From assembly GCF_036663835.1 (NCBI RefSeq), contig NZ_JAXOJT010000001.1, forward strand, positions 558,001 to 622,000: a stretch of DNA of 64,000 bases, given 5' to 3'. Below are positions 37,261-45,324 of the stretch, piece by piece (position 1 is the stretch's first letter; every line of letters begins with the position of its first letter). Position numbers and translations under genes: made by a program. The notes beneath the pieces are model-generated. The model saw only the letters and a list, made by a program, of their open reading frames with translations, ran no database searches and had not been told where the DNA came from. This DNA comes from Sphingomonas sp. LT1P40. Lineage in GTDB: Bacteria; Pseudomonadota; Alphaproteobacteria; Sphingomonadales; Sphingomonadaceae.

Positions 37261-38450
37261 GCGAGTGCGCCTGTTTTGGTGAGTTCCGCGACTTCGGCTG
37301 CGCTCATCCCGAGCAGATCGACGTAGATCTGATGGTTGTGTTCGCCGAGATTGGGCGGTGCGCCGACGCGGATGTCGCTGTCGGAGAAGCGCAGTGGCGG
37401 GGCGGGCATGTCGCAAGTGCCGAGCTTGCTGTGTGTGATCGGGCGGTAGTGGCCGTGTTCGATCAGTTCGGGATCGGTGAACACGTCGCGGCCATCGTTC
37501 ACCGGTTCGGCGGGGATTCCCAGCGCGGAAAGGCGGTCGGCTAGGACACGTTTGTCCTGTCCGCGCGTCCAGTTCGACAGGGCGGCGTCGAGTTCGTCCT
37601 CATGCTGTTTGCGGCCTGCCAGCGTGGCGAAGCGGGGGTCGTCGATTCCGGCGGCGTGTGCCAGCGTGGCCCATTCGGCGTCGGTGCGGACGGCGATGGC
37701 GGTCCACTGGTCAACGCCGCGTGCGGGGTAGGCCCCATGCGGCGCGTAGTGGGCGGAGCGGTTGCCGGGCTTGCCGCCCGTGCCGTTTTGCTCCGCGGCA
37801 AACTGATCGGCCATGACGTGGATCAGCGGCTCGGTTTGGCTGATGTCGATCAGCTGACCTTCACCGGTCTGGCGGCGATGTTCGAGTGCCGCGAGCGTCG
37901 CTACGGTGGCGAACATCGGTGCGACGACATCGCCATAGGCGAATGGGGCCATATGCGGGTCGCGGTCGGGCCAGCCGGACAGGGCCGCCATGCCCGACAG
38001 TGCGCCCGCCGAATTGCCATAGCCGCGCATCGTGCCCAGCGGCCCGCTGCGGCCCGCGACGCTGACGCTGATCTGGATGATGTCGGGCTTGATAGCCCGA
38101 AGCGTGTCGAAGCTGAGGCCGATGCGGTCCATATAGCCGTGGCTGAAATTCTCGACCACCACGTCGGCCCAGGCGACGAGCTTTTTCGCAACCTCGATCC
38201 CGCGCGGGTCGGACAGGTTGATGGTCACGCCCAGCTTGCTGGTGTTGGTGATGCCGAAGAACACAGACGCGTCGGGATCGCGGCCCGGGGTGGCGAAGGG
38301 CGGGGAGAGGCGGCCGAGATCGAGGCGCTTGCGCGATTCGATCTTGATGACGGTGGCGCCGAGATCGGCGAGGTCCTTGGTCGCGCGCGGACCAGCGCCG
38401 ACCCAGGAGAAGTCGGCGATCTTCACGCCGGAGAGGGGGAGGCCGGTCAT
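37257..38450 (-). CDS. CaiB/BaiF family III CoA-transferase (paralogue 4)
   Basis: This 397-aa paralogue has GVKIADFSWVGAGPRATKDL, ADLGATVIKIESRKRLDLGR, ENFSHGYMDRIGLSF and the expected catalytic Asp in FAYGDVVAPMFAT, then TGEGQLIDISQTEPLIH. ATG 38450 is preferred (ggga 8 nt upstream) over ATG 38465, which lacks a ribosome-binding site. It is the first of the four transferases; a 107-bp palindromic repeat separates it from the TRAP genes, so it may also have a separate transcript start or processing site. Confidence 0.92.
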   Translation of the reverse strand: MTGLPLSGVKIADFSWVGAGPRATKDLADLGATVIKIESRKRLDLGRLSPPFATPGRDPDASVFFGITNTSKLGVTINLSDPRGIEVAKKLVAWADVVVENFSHGYMDRIGLSFDTLRAIKPDIIQISVSVAGRSGPLGTMRGYGNSAGALSGMAALSGWPDRDPHMAPFAYGDVVAPMFATVATLAALEHRRQTGEGQLIDISQTEPLIHVMADQFAAEQNGTGGKPGNRSAHYAPHGAYPARGVDQWTAIAVRTDAEWATLAHAAGIDDPRFATLAGRKQHEDELDAALSNWTRGQDKRVLADRLSALGIPAEPVNDGRDVFTDPELIEHGHYRPITHSKLGTCDMPAPPLRFSDSDIRVGAPPNLGEHNHQIYVDLLGMSAAEVAELTKTGALA

Positions 38451-38475
38451 CAGATTCCCATCCATCGTTTTAGTC

Positions 38476-38582
38476 CGTCACCCCGGCCTTGTGCCGGGGC
38501 CCACCGCGCGGCGACCGATGACTTGGAGCCTCTGGTCCATCGCCTGACGGCCGGTAGGCCCCGGCACAGGGCCGGGGTGACG
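38476..38582. repeat. REP-like long inverted repeat, copy B
   Basis: Left arm 38476-38506 shares the same core as copy A at 27881-27906. The right arm 38552-38582 is its imperfect inverse (a few substitutions). The outer ends read CGTCAC and GTGACG. It lies inside the intergenic region of the TRAP/CoA-transferase operon, between the DctP stop and paralogue 4. Confidence 0.85.
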
Positions 38583-38601
38583 ATCGTTTTTGTGTCAGCC
38601 C

Positions 38602-39639
38602 TCATGGCTTCGTCTCCGTCGCGCAGCGAATTGGGCCGCCTGCGATCAGGCGTTGAGCCTCCTGGAACACCGGCACGGCGTCGATATCGATACTGCCCAG
38701 CCGTTGTGCCTGGCCCAGCGCGTCCTTGTTATAGAGCGCGTCGAAGCTGCGTTGTTCGTCCGCGGGGATGGCGCTGAAGGTGATGCCTTCCTTCTTGCCG
38801 TAATCGATGCCGGCCTGTTCGGCCTTGAGCAACTGGCGGTTGAGCGCGGCTTCCCATTCGCGGCGGCCCTCGTTCAGCAGCGCTTGCAGGTCGGGGGGCA
38901 GGCGGTTCCACGCCTTGTCCGACATGGCGCGCGCCGGATAGGCACCGCGACTGAAGCGGATCGTGGTGAAATGTTTTGCCACCTCGGCGAAGTGCAGGCT
39001 GCGGATCGTGTCGGCGGGGGCGACGACGCCGTCGATCACGCCCTTGGCCAGCGCGGAATAGACCTCGCCCATCGGCATGTTGACGGGGTCCGCGCCCAGC
39101 TGTTTCAGGATGTCGACCGCGTCGCTTTGCGCGCGCAGGCGGAGCCCCTTGAAGTCGGCGAGCTTGCGGATCGGGCGGTCGCGGGTGAGCACGCCGGGGA
39201 AGTTGCCGCCTTGAACCGCGAGGATGTGAAGCCCTTCGGTCTCCTTGCCGAATTGCGGGAAACGCGCGGCAAGGCAGTCATAGACAGCGACCTGATCGGT
39301 AATTGTGCGGATGCCGCCGTAAAAGCCCGACTGGCCGCGCAGCAAATGCGCGCCACCCTTGGCATAGATCGGCGTGATCAGGCCGATATCGGCGACGCCG
39401 TGGCGGATTTCCTCCATGCTCATGTCGGAGGATAGCAACGCGCCCGACCAGAAGGATTTGAACGCGATGCGCCCGCCGCTCTTCGCCTCGACCCATTTCA
39501 TCCACTCCTGATCGGCTAGGCCGAAGGGGTGGGTGGGGGTGTAGGGGCTGGCATAGGTCAGCACATGCTCGGCGGTTGGCTGTGGCGCGGCGCTGCATCC
39601 AGCGAGGGCGAGGGCGGCGAGAGCGGTCAATATGCGCAT
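38602..39639 (-). CDS. TRAP transporter substrate-binding protein (DctP-type) lipoprotein
   Basis: This 345-aa DctP-family solute receptor is anchored as a lipoprotein (LAALALAGCSAAPQ). Family features are the SYTPTHPFG-like start ASPYTPTHPFGLADQEWMKW, ADIGLITPIYAKGG, and the carboxylate-binding Arg region FKGLRLRAQSDAVDIL with LGADPVNMPMGEVYSAL. TRAP receptors capture carboxylates in the periplasm, so the ligand is probably an organic acid. It follows the large permease gene by one base. Confidence 0.93.
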   Translation of the reverse strand: MRILTALAALALAGCSAAPQPTAEHVLTYASPYTPTHPFGLADQEWMKWVEAKSGGRIAFKSFWSGALLSSDMSMEEIRHGVADIGLITPIYAKGGAHLLRGQSGFYGGIRTITDQVAVYDCLAARFPQFGKETEGLHILAVQGGNFPGVLTRDRPIRKLADFKGLRLRAQSDAVDILKQLGADPVNMPMGEVYSALAKGVIDGVVAPADTIRSLHFAEVAKHFTTIRFSRGAYPARAMSDKAWNRLPPDLQALLNEGRREWEAALNRQLLKAEQAGIDYGKKEGITFSAIPADEQRSFDALYNKDALGQAQRLGSIDIDAVPVFQEAQRLIAGGPIRCATETKP

Positions 39640-39640
39640 G

Positions 39641-40951
39641 TCAGACGCCCATCACGCTGGGGAGCCAGAGCGTGACCACCGGAAGGGCGATCAACATGGC
39701 GAGGTGGAAGAAATCGGCGATCAGGAACGGCACGATACCGCGGAAGATCGCGCCCAAGGGTATGTCCTTGCCGATTGCCTGAATGACATAGACGTTCAGG
39801 CCGAGCGGCGGGTGGACGAAGCCGATCTCCATCGTGCGGACCAGGAAGATGCCGAACCAGATCGGGCTGTACCCTAGCTCCATCGCAATCGGCAGGAAGA
39901 TCGGCGTGGTCAACAGCATCAGCGCAAGACCGTCGAGGAACGAGCCGAGGATCAGCAGCATCAACGCAATGACGATGATGATAACGATCGGCGGCGCATC
40001 CAGCCCGCGCACCGTATTCGACATCAGATCGGCGATGCCGGTGACGCTGATGAAGGTGGCGAACAGGATCGCGCCGAAGATGATCAGATAGATCATGCCG
40101 GTGGTCGTCAGCGTCTTGGCAAAGCTATCCTCGATCGCCGCGCGGTTGAACGCGCCGCGAACCGCCAGCAGGATGAAGGCGACGATGACGCCGACCGATG
40201 CGGCCTCGGTCGGGGTGAACCAGCCGATCATCAGGCCGCCGATGACGAACACCACCAACACCATGATATCGATGATGCCGACCAGCCCGCGCATCCGGTC
40301 ACGCCAGCCGACGCGCGGCGAGGGCGGTCCGAGTTCGGGTTTGAACCAGCACAGGATCGCGATGGCGATCATGTAGAACAGCGCCTGGCTGAAGCCGGGG
40401 ATGATGGCGGCTGTGAACAGGCGGCCGATCGAAACTTCGGCGATGATGCCGAACACGATCAGCGCGCCGGAGGGCGGGATCAGCGCGCCGAGCGTGCCGC
40501 CCGCTGCCAATGCTCCTGCGGCGAAACCGGGGTTGTAACCGGCGCGGCGCATCTCAGGGAGGGCGGCTGAGCCGACGGTGGCGACGGTGGCGAGGCTGGA
40601 GCCGCTGATCGAGCCAAAGCCTGCGCACCCGGCGATCGAAGCGAGCGCGAGACCACCACGGCGATGGCCGATGAAGCGCGCGGCGACATCGAAGAAATCG
40701 CGACTGGCCCCGGCGGCGAAACACAGATGCGCCATCAGCAAGAAGAGGGGGAGGACACCGAGTTCGTATTTATTTGCGACTTCGAAGACGACGACGCCCG
40801 CTTTGACGAGGGCCGCTTCGGGTGACAGCATCACCATCAGGCCGACGACACCGGTGAGCGCAAGGCTGACGCCGATTGGGACACCCAGCGTGAGGAGAAT
40901 GAGCAGGCCGAGAATGCCCGCGAAGCCGATCAGTTCAGGCGTCATGGCCAT
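39641..40951 (-). CDS. TRAP transporter large permease (DctM-type)
   Basis: This 436-aa DctM permease of the ion-coupled TRAP system has about 12 membrane spans. Typical segments are FAGILGLLILLTLGVPIGVS, GFGSISGSSLATVATVGSAA, GYNPGFAAGALAAGGTLGAL, IPPSGALIVFGIIAE, GWFTPTEAASVGVIVAF and FVHPPLGLNVYVIQAI. It uses the sodium gradient to import the acid delivered by DctP. Its start overlaps the small permease gene by 17 bp. Confidence 0.96.
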   Translation of the reverse strand: MAMTPELIGFAGILGLLILLTLGVPIGVSLALTGVVGLMVMLSPEAALVKAGVVVFEVANKYELGVLPLFLLMAHLCFAAGASRDFFDVAARFIGHRRGGLALASIAGCAGFGSISGSSLATVATVGSAALPEMRRAGYNPGFAAGALAAGGTLGALIPPSGALIVFGIIAEVSIGRLFTAAIIPGFSQALFYMIAIAILCWFKPELGPPSPRVGWRDRMRGLVGIIDIMVLVVFVIGGLMIGWFTPTEAASVGVIVAFILLAVRGAFNRAAIEDSFAKTLTTTGMIYLIIFGAILFATFISVTGIADLMSNTVRGLDAPPIVIIIVIALMLLILGSFLDGLALMLLTTPIFLPIAMELGYSPIWFGIFLVRTMEIGFVHPPLGLNVYVIQAIGKDIPLGAIFRGIVPFLIADFFHLAMLIALPVVTLWLPSVMGV

Positions 40952-41471
40952 GCTCCGCTTCCGGGCGGCGCGCGAAGGCGGCTTTCAGGAACAGGATGGC
41001 GACGATGCCGAGCGCGACGATCATCAGCAGCCGGAACCAGCGCAGCGGGATGTGCAGCAATTCCGAGCGCTCATGGCCGTTCCAGACATCGCCGAGCAGG
41101 ATCAGCGAGCCCGCCATCAACAGCCCGACCGCGACCACGCCGAGCAACGCGGCGACACGCGCAAACTGGCGCTGGCGGGCGGGGGCGAGGCGGTCGGTGA
41201 GGATATGCACGGCAGCATGGCCATGGGCGAGCGTCACGCTGACCATCGACGCGGCGGCGATGAACACGATTGCGGCCTGCACGATCTCGATCGAACCGGT
41301 CAGCGGGAAGCCGGTGTGACGGCCGAGCACCGCAATCGAATCGGCGGCAGTGGCGAGCAACAGACCGGCCGAGCCGATATAAAAGGCTGCCTTACCCGCG
41401 ACTCCGGTCACCGGCGCGGGTGGCGGCGTCTCGTTGCGCGGCAGGGCGGGTTGCAAAACGGGGTTGGACAA
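40935..41471 (-). CDS. TRAP transporter small permease (DctQ-type)
   Basis: This 178-aa DctQ-like protein has four membrane spans (AAFYIGSAGLLLATAADSIA, IVQAAIVFIAAASMVSVTLA, VAALLGVVAVGLLMAGSLIL, LLMIVALGIVAILFLKAAFA). It is the first gene of the minus-strand operon. The start at 41471 is a TTG, supported by the ribosome-binding sequence aggagaggtgagg just upstream. It overlaps dctM. It is divergent from a MarR regulator across a 126-bp control region. Confidence 0.85.
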   Translation of the reverse strand: MSNPVLQPALPRNETPPPAPVTGVAGKAAFYIGSAGLLLATAADSIAVLGRHTGFPLTGSIEIVQAAIVFIAAASMVSVTLAHGHAAVHILTDRLAPARQRQFARVAALLGVVAVGLLMAGSLILLGDVWNGHERSELLHIPLRWFRLLMIVALGIVAILFLKAAFARRPEAEHGHDA

Positions 41472-41534
41472 GCCTCACCTCTCCTGATTGACAGCCTCTG
41501 GCGCGAGCGGTCTAATGAATTGAGTATCAAAACC

Positions 41535-41546
41535 GTATATATTTAC
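41535..41546. promoter_or_regulatory. AT-rich palindrome, candidate MarR operator
   Basis: GTATATATTTAC is a near-perfect 12-bp palindrome (10 of 12) in the region between dctQ and the MarR gene. TTGACA-type elements flank it in opposite orientation: GATTGACAG (41486-41494) and CTGTCAATC (41553-41561), a 9-bp inverted pair consistent with divergent promoters. Confidence 0.45.
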
Positions 41547-41597
41547 AACCATCTGTCAATCGCACGATTTACAAATGGCGAAATTTCAGGGGACAAT

Positions 41598-42077
41598 ATG
41601 GTTCGGGCGCGGGCGAAAGTGGCGGAAACGACGAGCGAAGGACGGCTGCAACTCGGTCGGCTGGGCGATTATGTCGGATTTCGCATGCGGCGCGTGCAGA
41701 ATCAGCTGTCCGCCGATTTCGCCGCCGCGACCGCACATTACGGCATTCGCGCGGGCTTGTTCTCGTCGCTGGCGCTGATCGATGCCAATCCGGGGATTTC
41801 GCAACAGGAATTGTCCGGCACGGTCGGGCTGGACAAGTCGATTACCGTCCAGATCGTCGATGAACTGGAAAAGCGCGGTTGGGCGCAGCGCGAGCGATCG
41901 AAGGTCGATCGTCGCCGCCATTCGCTGACCGTGTTGCCGGGCGGCAAGAAGACGCTCGACGAATTGTTCGCCATCATGGTGAAGGTCGAGGCCGACGTGC
42001 TGGCGCAGCTCAGCCCCGAGGAACGCCCGATTTTCGACGGTGCGCTCGACCGGATGTACGACGTTTTTCACCGTTAG
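41598..42077 (+). CDS. MarR-family regulator of the TRAP/CoA-transferase operon
   Basis: This 159-aa MarR protein has the dimerisation start LGDYVGFRMRRVQNQLSADF and helix-turn-helix ISQQELSGTVGLDKSITVQI, with wing RGWAQRERSKVDRRRHSLTV. ATG 41598 follows caggggac and begins MVRARAKVAET; the longer open frame reaching back to 40578 is antisense to dctM/dctQ and is rejected. It is divergent from dctQ, so it most likely represses that operon until a CoA thioester or phenolic ligand binds. Its stop overlaps the end of the CocE-like gene. Confidence 0.92.
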   Translation: MVRARAKVAETTSEGRLQLGRLGDYVGFRMRRVQNQLSADFAAATAHYGIRAGLFSSLALIDANPGISQQELSGTVGLDKSITVQIVDELEKRGWAQRERSKVDRRRHSLTVLPGGKKTLDELFAIMVKVEADVLAQLSPEERPIFDGALDRMYDVFHR

Positions 42078-43834
42078 TCGTAAGCCACGCGATAGCTGGT
42101 CGGGGCATAGGGTAGCTGCACGGTCGAGCGGTGTTTCGCGTCGTTGAGGATGCGGATCGTCGATTTCGTCGTCGGTGCCTGACGCTCGCGCCAGTCCCAG
42201 CCGGTGACGGTGATCTGGAGCTTGTGCCCCTTTTTGAACACCCATGACGCGGGCAGCATGGCGAATTGCAGCCGTGCCGGTTCGCCGGACTTCAGCGATT
42301 GCGCGTCCTCCTGGAAGCCCCGATGCCAGGGCAGGCCCAGCGTGTCCCATGGTGCCGTGCCAGTCTTGCGGATGCTGGCTTTCAGCCGCCCTTCGGTGAC
42401 GACGGTCACCTTACCGTCGGGGGCGACGTCCTCGAGATAAGCGAACACATGTTCGTCCGGCGCGTCGGAGACGATCCACAGATCGGCGAGCGGGTGGCCG
42501 GTGATTTCGGTATCGGCGGCGATGTTCATGCGCCACGACGCGCCGTTGCCTGCGATGTGGCAGGGCTGGGCCGCGGCACCGTCATTGCCGGGGCATTTGC
42601 CCTCGCGCGTGACGGTGAAGGCGGTGTTCGCCGTCTTGCCCGGTTTGGCTGCGAGCAGTCCGCCGCCGCCGAGATGGAGGGTGCGCGCTTGCGTGCCGGG
42701 CAGCGGGAAGGTCGATGCCGAGCGCCAGCCGGTGCCTGCGGGCGCGTTGACCGTGAAATAATGAATCGGCGCGTCGGTGGTGGTGCCGGTGTCGATGCGC
42801 TTCAGATGCTGGTCGAAGAAGCGCAGCACTTCGCTGCCGACAAGTTGGTCGTAATCCTTGGTCGAGCAATGCGTCCATGGGCCGATGATGACTTTCGGGC
42901 GGTTGGGCAGGTTTGCTTGCGCGATCAGCCCCTGTTGCCGGAAATCGTCGAACCACCCGCCCATGATATAGGTTGCGACTTGCGAGCTATCGAGCTGCGG
43001 TTTGTAGCTGCTGACGCTGCCCTCGCCCCAGAAGCGGCTGAAGGTCAGCGGGGAGAAGCTGTCGCGGTAGGGCATCGACACCATCAGGTCGAACAGGTTG
43101 CTCGCACCCTGATGCTCCTCCGCGGCAGCGCGCAGCAGCTTCAGGCCGGTGTCGCCATCGACCGGGGTGGACTTCATGTCCTCCTCCAGCGTGCGGGTGG
43201 GGCCGGTGCCCCAGTTGGCGATCATGCCGCCGCGCGTGAAGCCGTCATACTTGTTGTAGTTGAAGCAACCGCTGAATACCGCCTTCAGGCTGGGCGGGAG
43301 TACGGTCATGGCGTGCAGCACGGCCTCGCCGGTGTTGGAGCAGCCATAGATCGCGGTCTTGCCGCTCGACCAGGGCTGGCGCGCGGCCCATTCGTTGATC
43401 TCGTATGCGTCGTAAGCCTCGTTGCGATCCTGGTAGCCGCGACGCTTGCCGAACGATGCGCCGGATCCGCGCCGGGCGATGGTGACGAGGGCATAGCCGT
43501 GGCCGACGATGCTGCCGATGCCATAGCCGCGCGATGCGCCGAACGTGCCGTCCTCCGGGATTTTGCCGCCCTTGCCATAGGGGCTACGGATATCGAGCGA
43601 GCCGGTCCAGATGACGGGGAATTTGCCCGGCGCGGGTTTGCCGTCGATCGCCGGGCGAACGACGCTGGCGGCGATCCTGACGCCGTCGCGCATGGTCACA
43701 TATTCGGAGGTGACGATGACCTCCTTATATTTTTGTGCGGGGGCGTAGCGGCCGAAGCTGGGCGCGGCCTGTTGCGCGTAAACGGCGGTTGGGGCGGTGG
43801 CGAGCAGCAGAGCAAGCGCGGCGGTGCGGATCAT
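42074..43834 (-). CDS. Secreted CocE/NonD-type (S15-like) ester hydrolase
   Basis: This 586-aa protein of the X-Pro dipeptidyl-peptidase/CocE family, which includes cocaine esterase and alpha-amino-acid ester hydrolases, has a signal peptide (MIRTAALALLLATAPTAVYA). It keeps VTMRDGVRIAASVVRP, the nucleophile region AIYGCSNTGEAVLHAM (Ser in GCSNTG, a variant of GxSYxG), Asp region GGWFDDFRQQG and His in GPWTHCSTKDY, plus the C-terminal jelly-roll. It is the last of five overlapping genes behind a TonB receptor. It is expected to cleave an ester or amide in the periplasm. Confidence 0.9.
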   Translation of the reverse strand: MIRTAALALLLATAPTAVYAQQAAPSFGRYAPAQKYKEVIVTSEYVTMRDGVRIAASVVRPAIDGKPAPGKFPVIWTGSLDIRSPYGKGGKIPEDGTFGASRGYGIGSIVGHGYALVTIARRGSGASFGKRRGYQDRNEAYDAYEINEWAARQPWSSGKTAIYGCSNTGEAVLHAMTVLPPSLKAVFSGCFNYNKYDGFTRGGMIANWGTGPTRTLEEDMKSTPVDGDTGLKLLRAAAEEHQGASNLFDLMVSMPYRDSFSPLTFSRFWGEGSVSSYKPQLDSSQVATYIMGGWFDDFRQQGLIAQANLPNRPKVIIGPWTHCSTKDYDQLVGSEVLRFFDQHLKRIDTGTTTDAPIHYFTVNAPAGTGWRSASTFPLPGTQARTLHLGGGGLLAAKPGKTANTAFTVTREGKCPGNDGAAAQPCHIAGNGASWRMNIAADTEITGHPLADLWIVSDAPDEHVFAYLEDVAPDGKVTVVTEGRLKASIRKTGTAPWDTLGLPWHRGFQEDAQSLKSGEPARLQFAMLPASWVFKKGHKLQITVTGWDWRERQAPTTKSTIRILNDAKHRSTVQLPYAPTSYRVAYD

Positions 43835-45324
43835 TTGAACGCCTCCTCGGCATATTTACGGGCTTCGGATTTTTGGGCGGCGGCGTCCGGTGCGCGCAGC
43901 CAGCGTTCGGCGACGAGCTTGTCGATCGCGGCGTCGAAGCCGACGAGATATTCGGCTTTGCCGCCGGGATAAAGCGTGGCGAGGCGGGCGGCGTCCAGCG
44001 GGACGCGGCGCATCGGTAGCGACGGGCTGCCGACGCCCGGACGTGCGGTGTCGCAACCAGCGTCCGCCGGAGCAGCGCCATAGCGGGCGAGCGGCACCGT
44101 GATCTGTGCCGGGCGGATACCGCCCAGCGTGTTGCCATTGGCGTCGCGGCGCTGCTTGCCGCCATCGTGCTGGAGGCGTTCGGCGCGGGGCGCGGCGATG
44201 TTGCGGCGCGACCATGCGTTGAGGTTGGCATGCGCGGCCTGGGCGAAAGCGGCCATGTCGATATCGGTCTGCGCGAAGGTGCAGCTGTCCTGACGCGCGG
44301 GCTGCGGCTGGCCCAGTCGCGTCGCGATCTGACGTTCGGAAACGGTGCCACGACGGCGACCGGAGCCGTGGGTCAGGCCGGGGACTTCGTAGAGGCGATG
44401 CGCACCGGGGGTAGTGTCCTTGTCCGGCGTCTGTGGGTCGCGGTTGGTAATCGCTTCGTTTTCGCTTTGCAGTTCGATCACCGGCGCGTCGATGGCGACA
44501 TTGGTGCGGCGGGGGTCAGTATTCGCGAGCATCGGCGTGCGCGAGTTGAGCGGGACATAGCCGGAGCGGAAGCTGAACGAGGAGATCCCGAGCAGGTAAC
44601 CGTCGATCAGCGGCTTGCCGTTCGGAAGGCGGTATTTCGCGTGGAAACCGGAGTTGATGTAGGTGCGCAGGAAGCTGCCGGTGAACGACCAGCCCGCTGC
44701 GTAGGTGCGGGTGACCTTCAGTCCCTTGAGTGGGCCGGTCGCCGAACGGATCAGGCGCGCGGTGTCGGCGAACACGTCCCAGCGGATGCCGTCTTCGTCC
44801 GCTGGCCAGTTTATTAGCGCGTAGCGGGTTGGGTTGAACCAGCTGAGTACTTTCGTCGCCATCATCGGCACGGGTCCCGACGGCATGCGGCGGGTATTGT
44901 CGTCCGCGCCGATCATCACGCCGACGAATGCATCGCCGTTTTGCATCGCATATTCGGCGATCGTGCCCCAGCTGCTGTTGCCCATGACCGGGTGAAACGG
45001 ATTGAGCTGGACCGTGCCGCTGAACTTCTTCGCATCGCGCGGGCGGATGACGATGAGGCGGGTGGTGTAGGGGACGTCTGCACGCTCGACCATGACCTTG
45101 CCCGCCGCGTCATAGGCATAGACGTTAGCGGTGCCTGTCTGGAACCATTCCTCACGGATATAGCCTGCCTTGGCCAGCGCATCGCCCTCCGGCGTGCCGG
45201 GCAGGCCGGGGTCCAGCCAGATTTGCGATTGCGCGGTCGGTGCCGGTGCGCGCCGAACCGTATCGGCACAGGCCGGGGCGGTGAGGGTGAGTAGCGAACC
45301 GGCGAGGAACAGCGAGCGGATCAT
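43831..45324 (-). CDS. Secreted alpha/beta-hydrolase-domain protein
   Basis: This 497-aa exported protein has a signal peptide MIRSLFLAGSLLTLTAPACA. It resembles the large alpha/beta hydrolase-domain family found in sphingomonad esterase loci: LIVIRPRDAKKFSGTVQLN, the probable nucleophile Ser in TYAAGWSFTGSFLRTYINSG, NTDPRRTNVAIDAPVIELQS with an acidic EAITNRD, and a His in VPGLTHGSGRRRG. ATG 45324 overlaps the upstream stop (ATGA) and its stop overlaps the CocE-like start. The substrate is unknown; context suggests a plant-derived ester. Confidence 0.82.
   Translation of the reverse strand: MIRSLFLAGSLLTLTAPACADTVRRAPAPTAQSQIWLDPGLPGTPEGDALAKAGYIREEWFQTGTANVYAYDAAGKVMVERADVPYTTRLIVIRPRDAKKFSGTVQLNPFHPVMGNSSWGTIAEYAMQNGDAFVGVMIGADDNTRRMPSGPVPMMATKVLSWFNPTRYALINWPADEDGIRWDVFADTARLIRSATGPLKGLKVTRTYAAGWSFTGSFLRTYINSGFHAKYRLPNGKPLIDGYLLGISSFSFRSGYVPLNSRTPMLANTDPRRTNVAIDAPVIELQSENEAITNRDPQTPDKDTTPGAHRLYEVPGLTHGSGRRRGTVSERQIATRLGQPQPARQDSCTFAQTDIDMAAFAQAAHANLNAWSRRNIAAPRAERLQHDGGKQRRDANGNTLGGIRPAQITVPLARYGAAPADAGCDTARPGVGSPSLPMRRVPLDAARLATLYPGGKAEYLVGFDAAIDKLVAERWLRAPDAAAQKSEARKYAEEAFK

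Noticed and set aside
33888..38450. Carnitine (cai) pathway for the CaiB-like genes
   Set aside because: No caiA, caiC, caiD or betaine transporter is present. The family name alone does not indicate carnitine; a TRAP importer and phenolic genes surround them.
40578..41597. Upstream extension of the MarR gene (340 more codons)
   Set aside because: It is antisense to dctM and dctQ; the MarR domain starts at ATG 41598 with its own ribosome-binding site.
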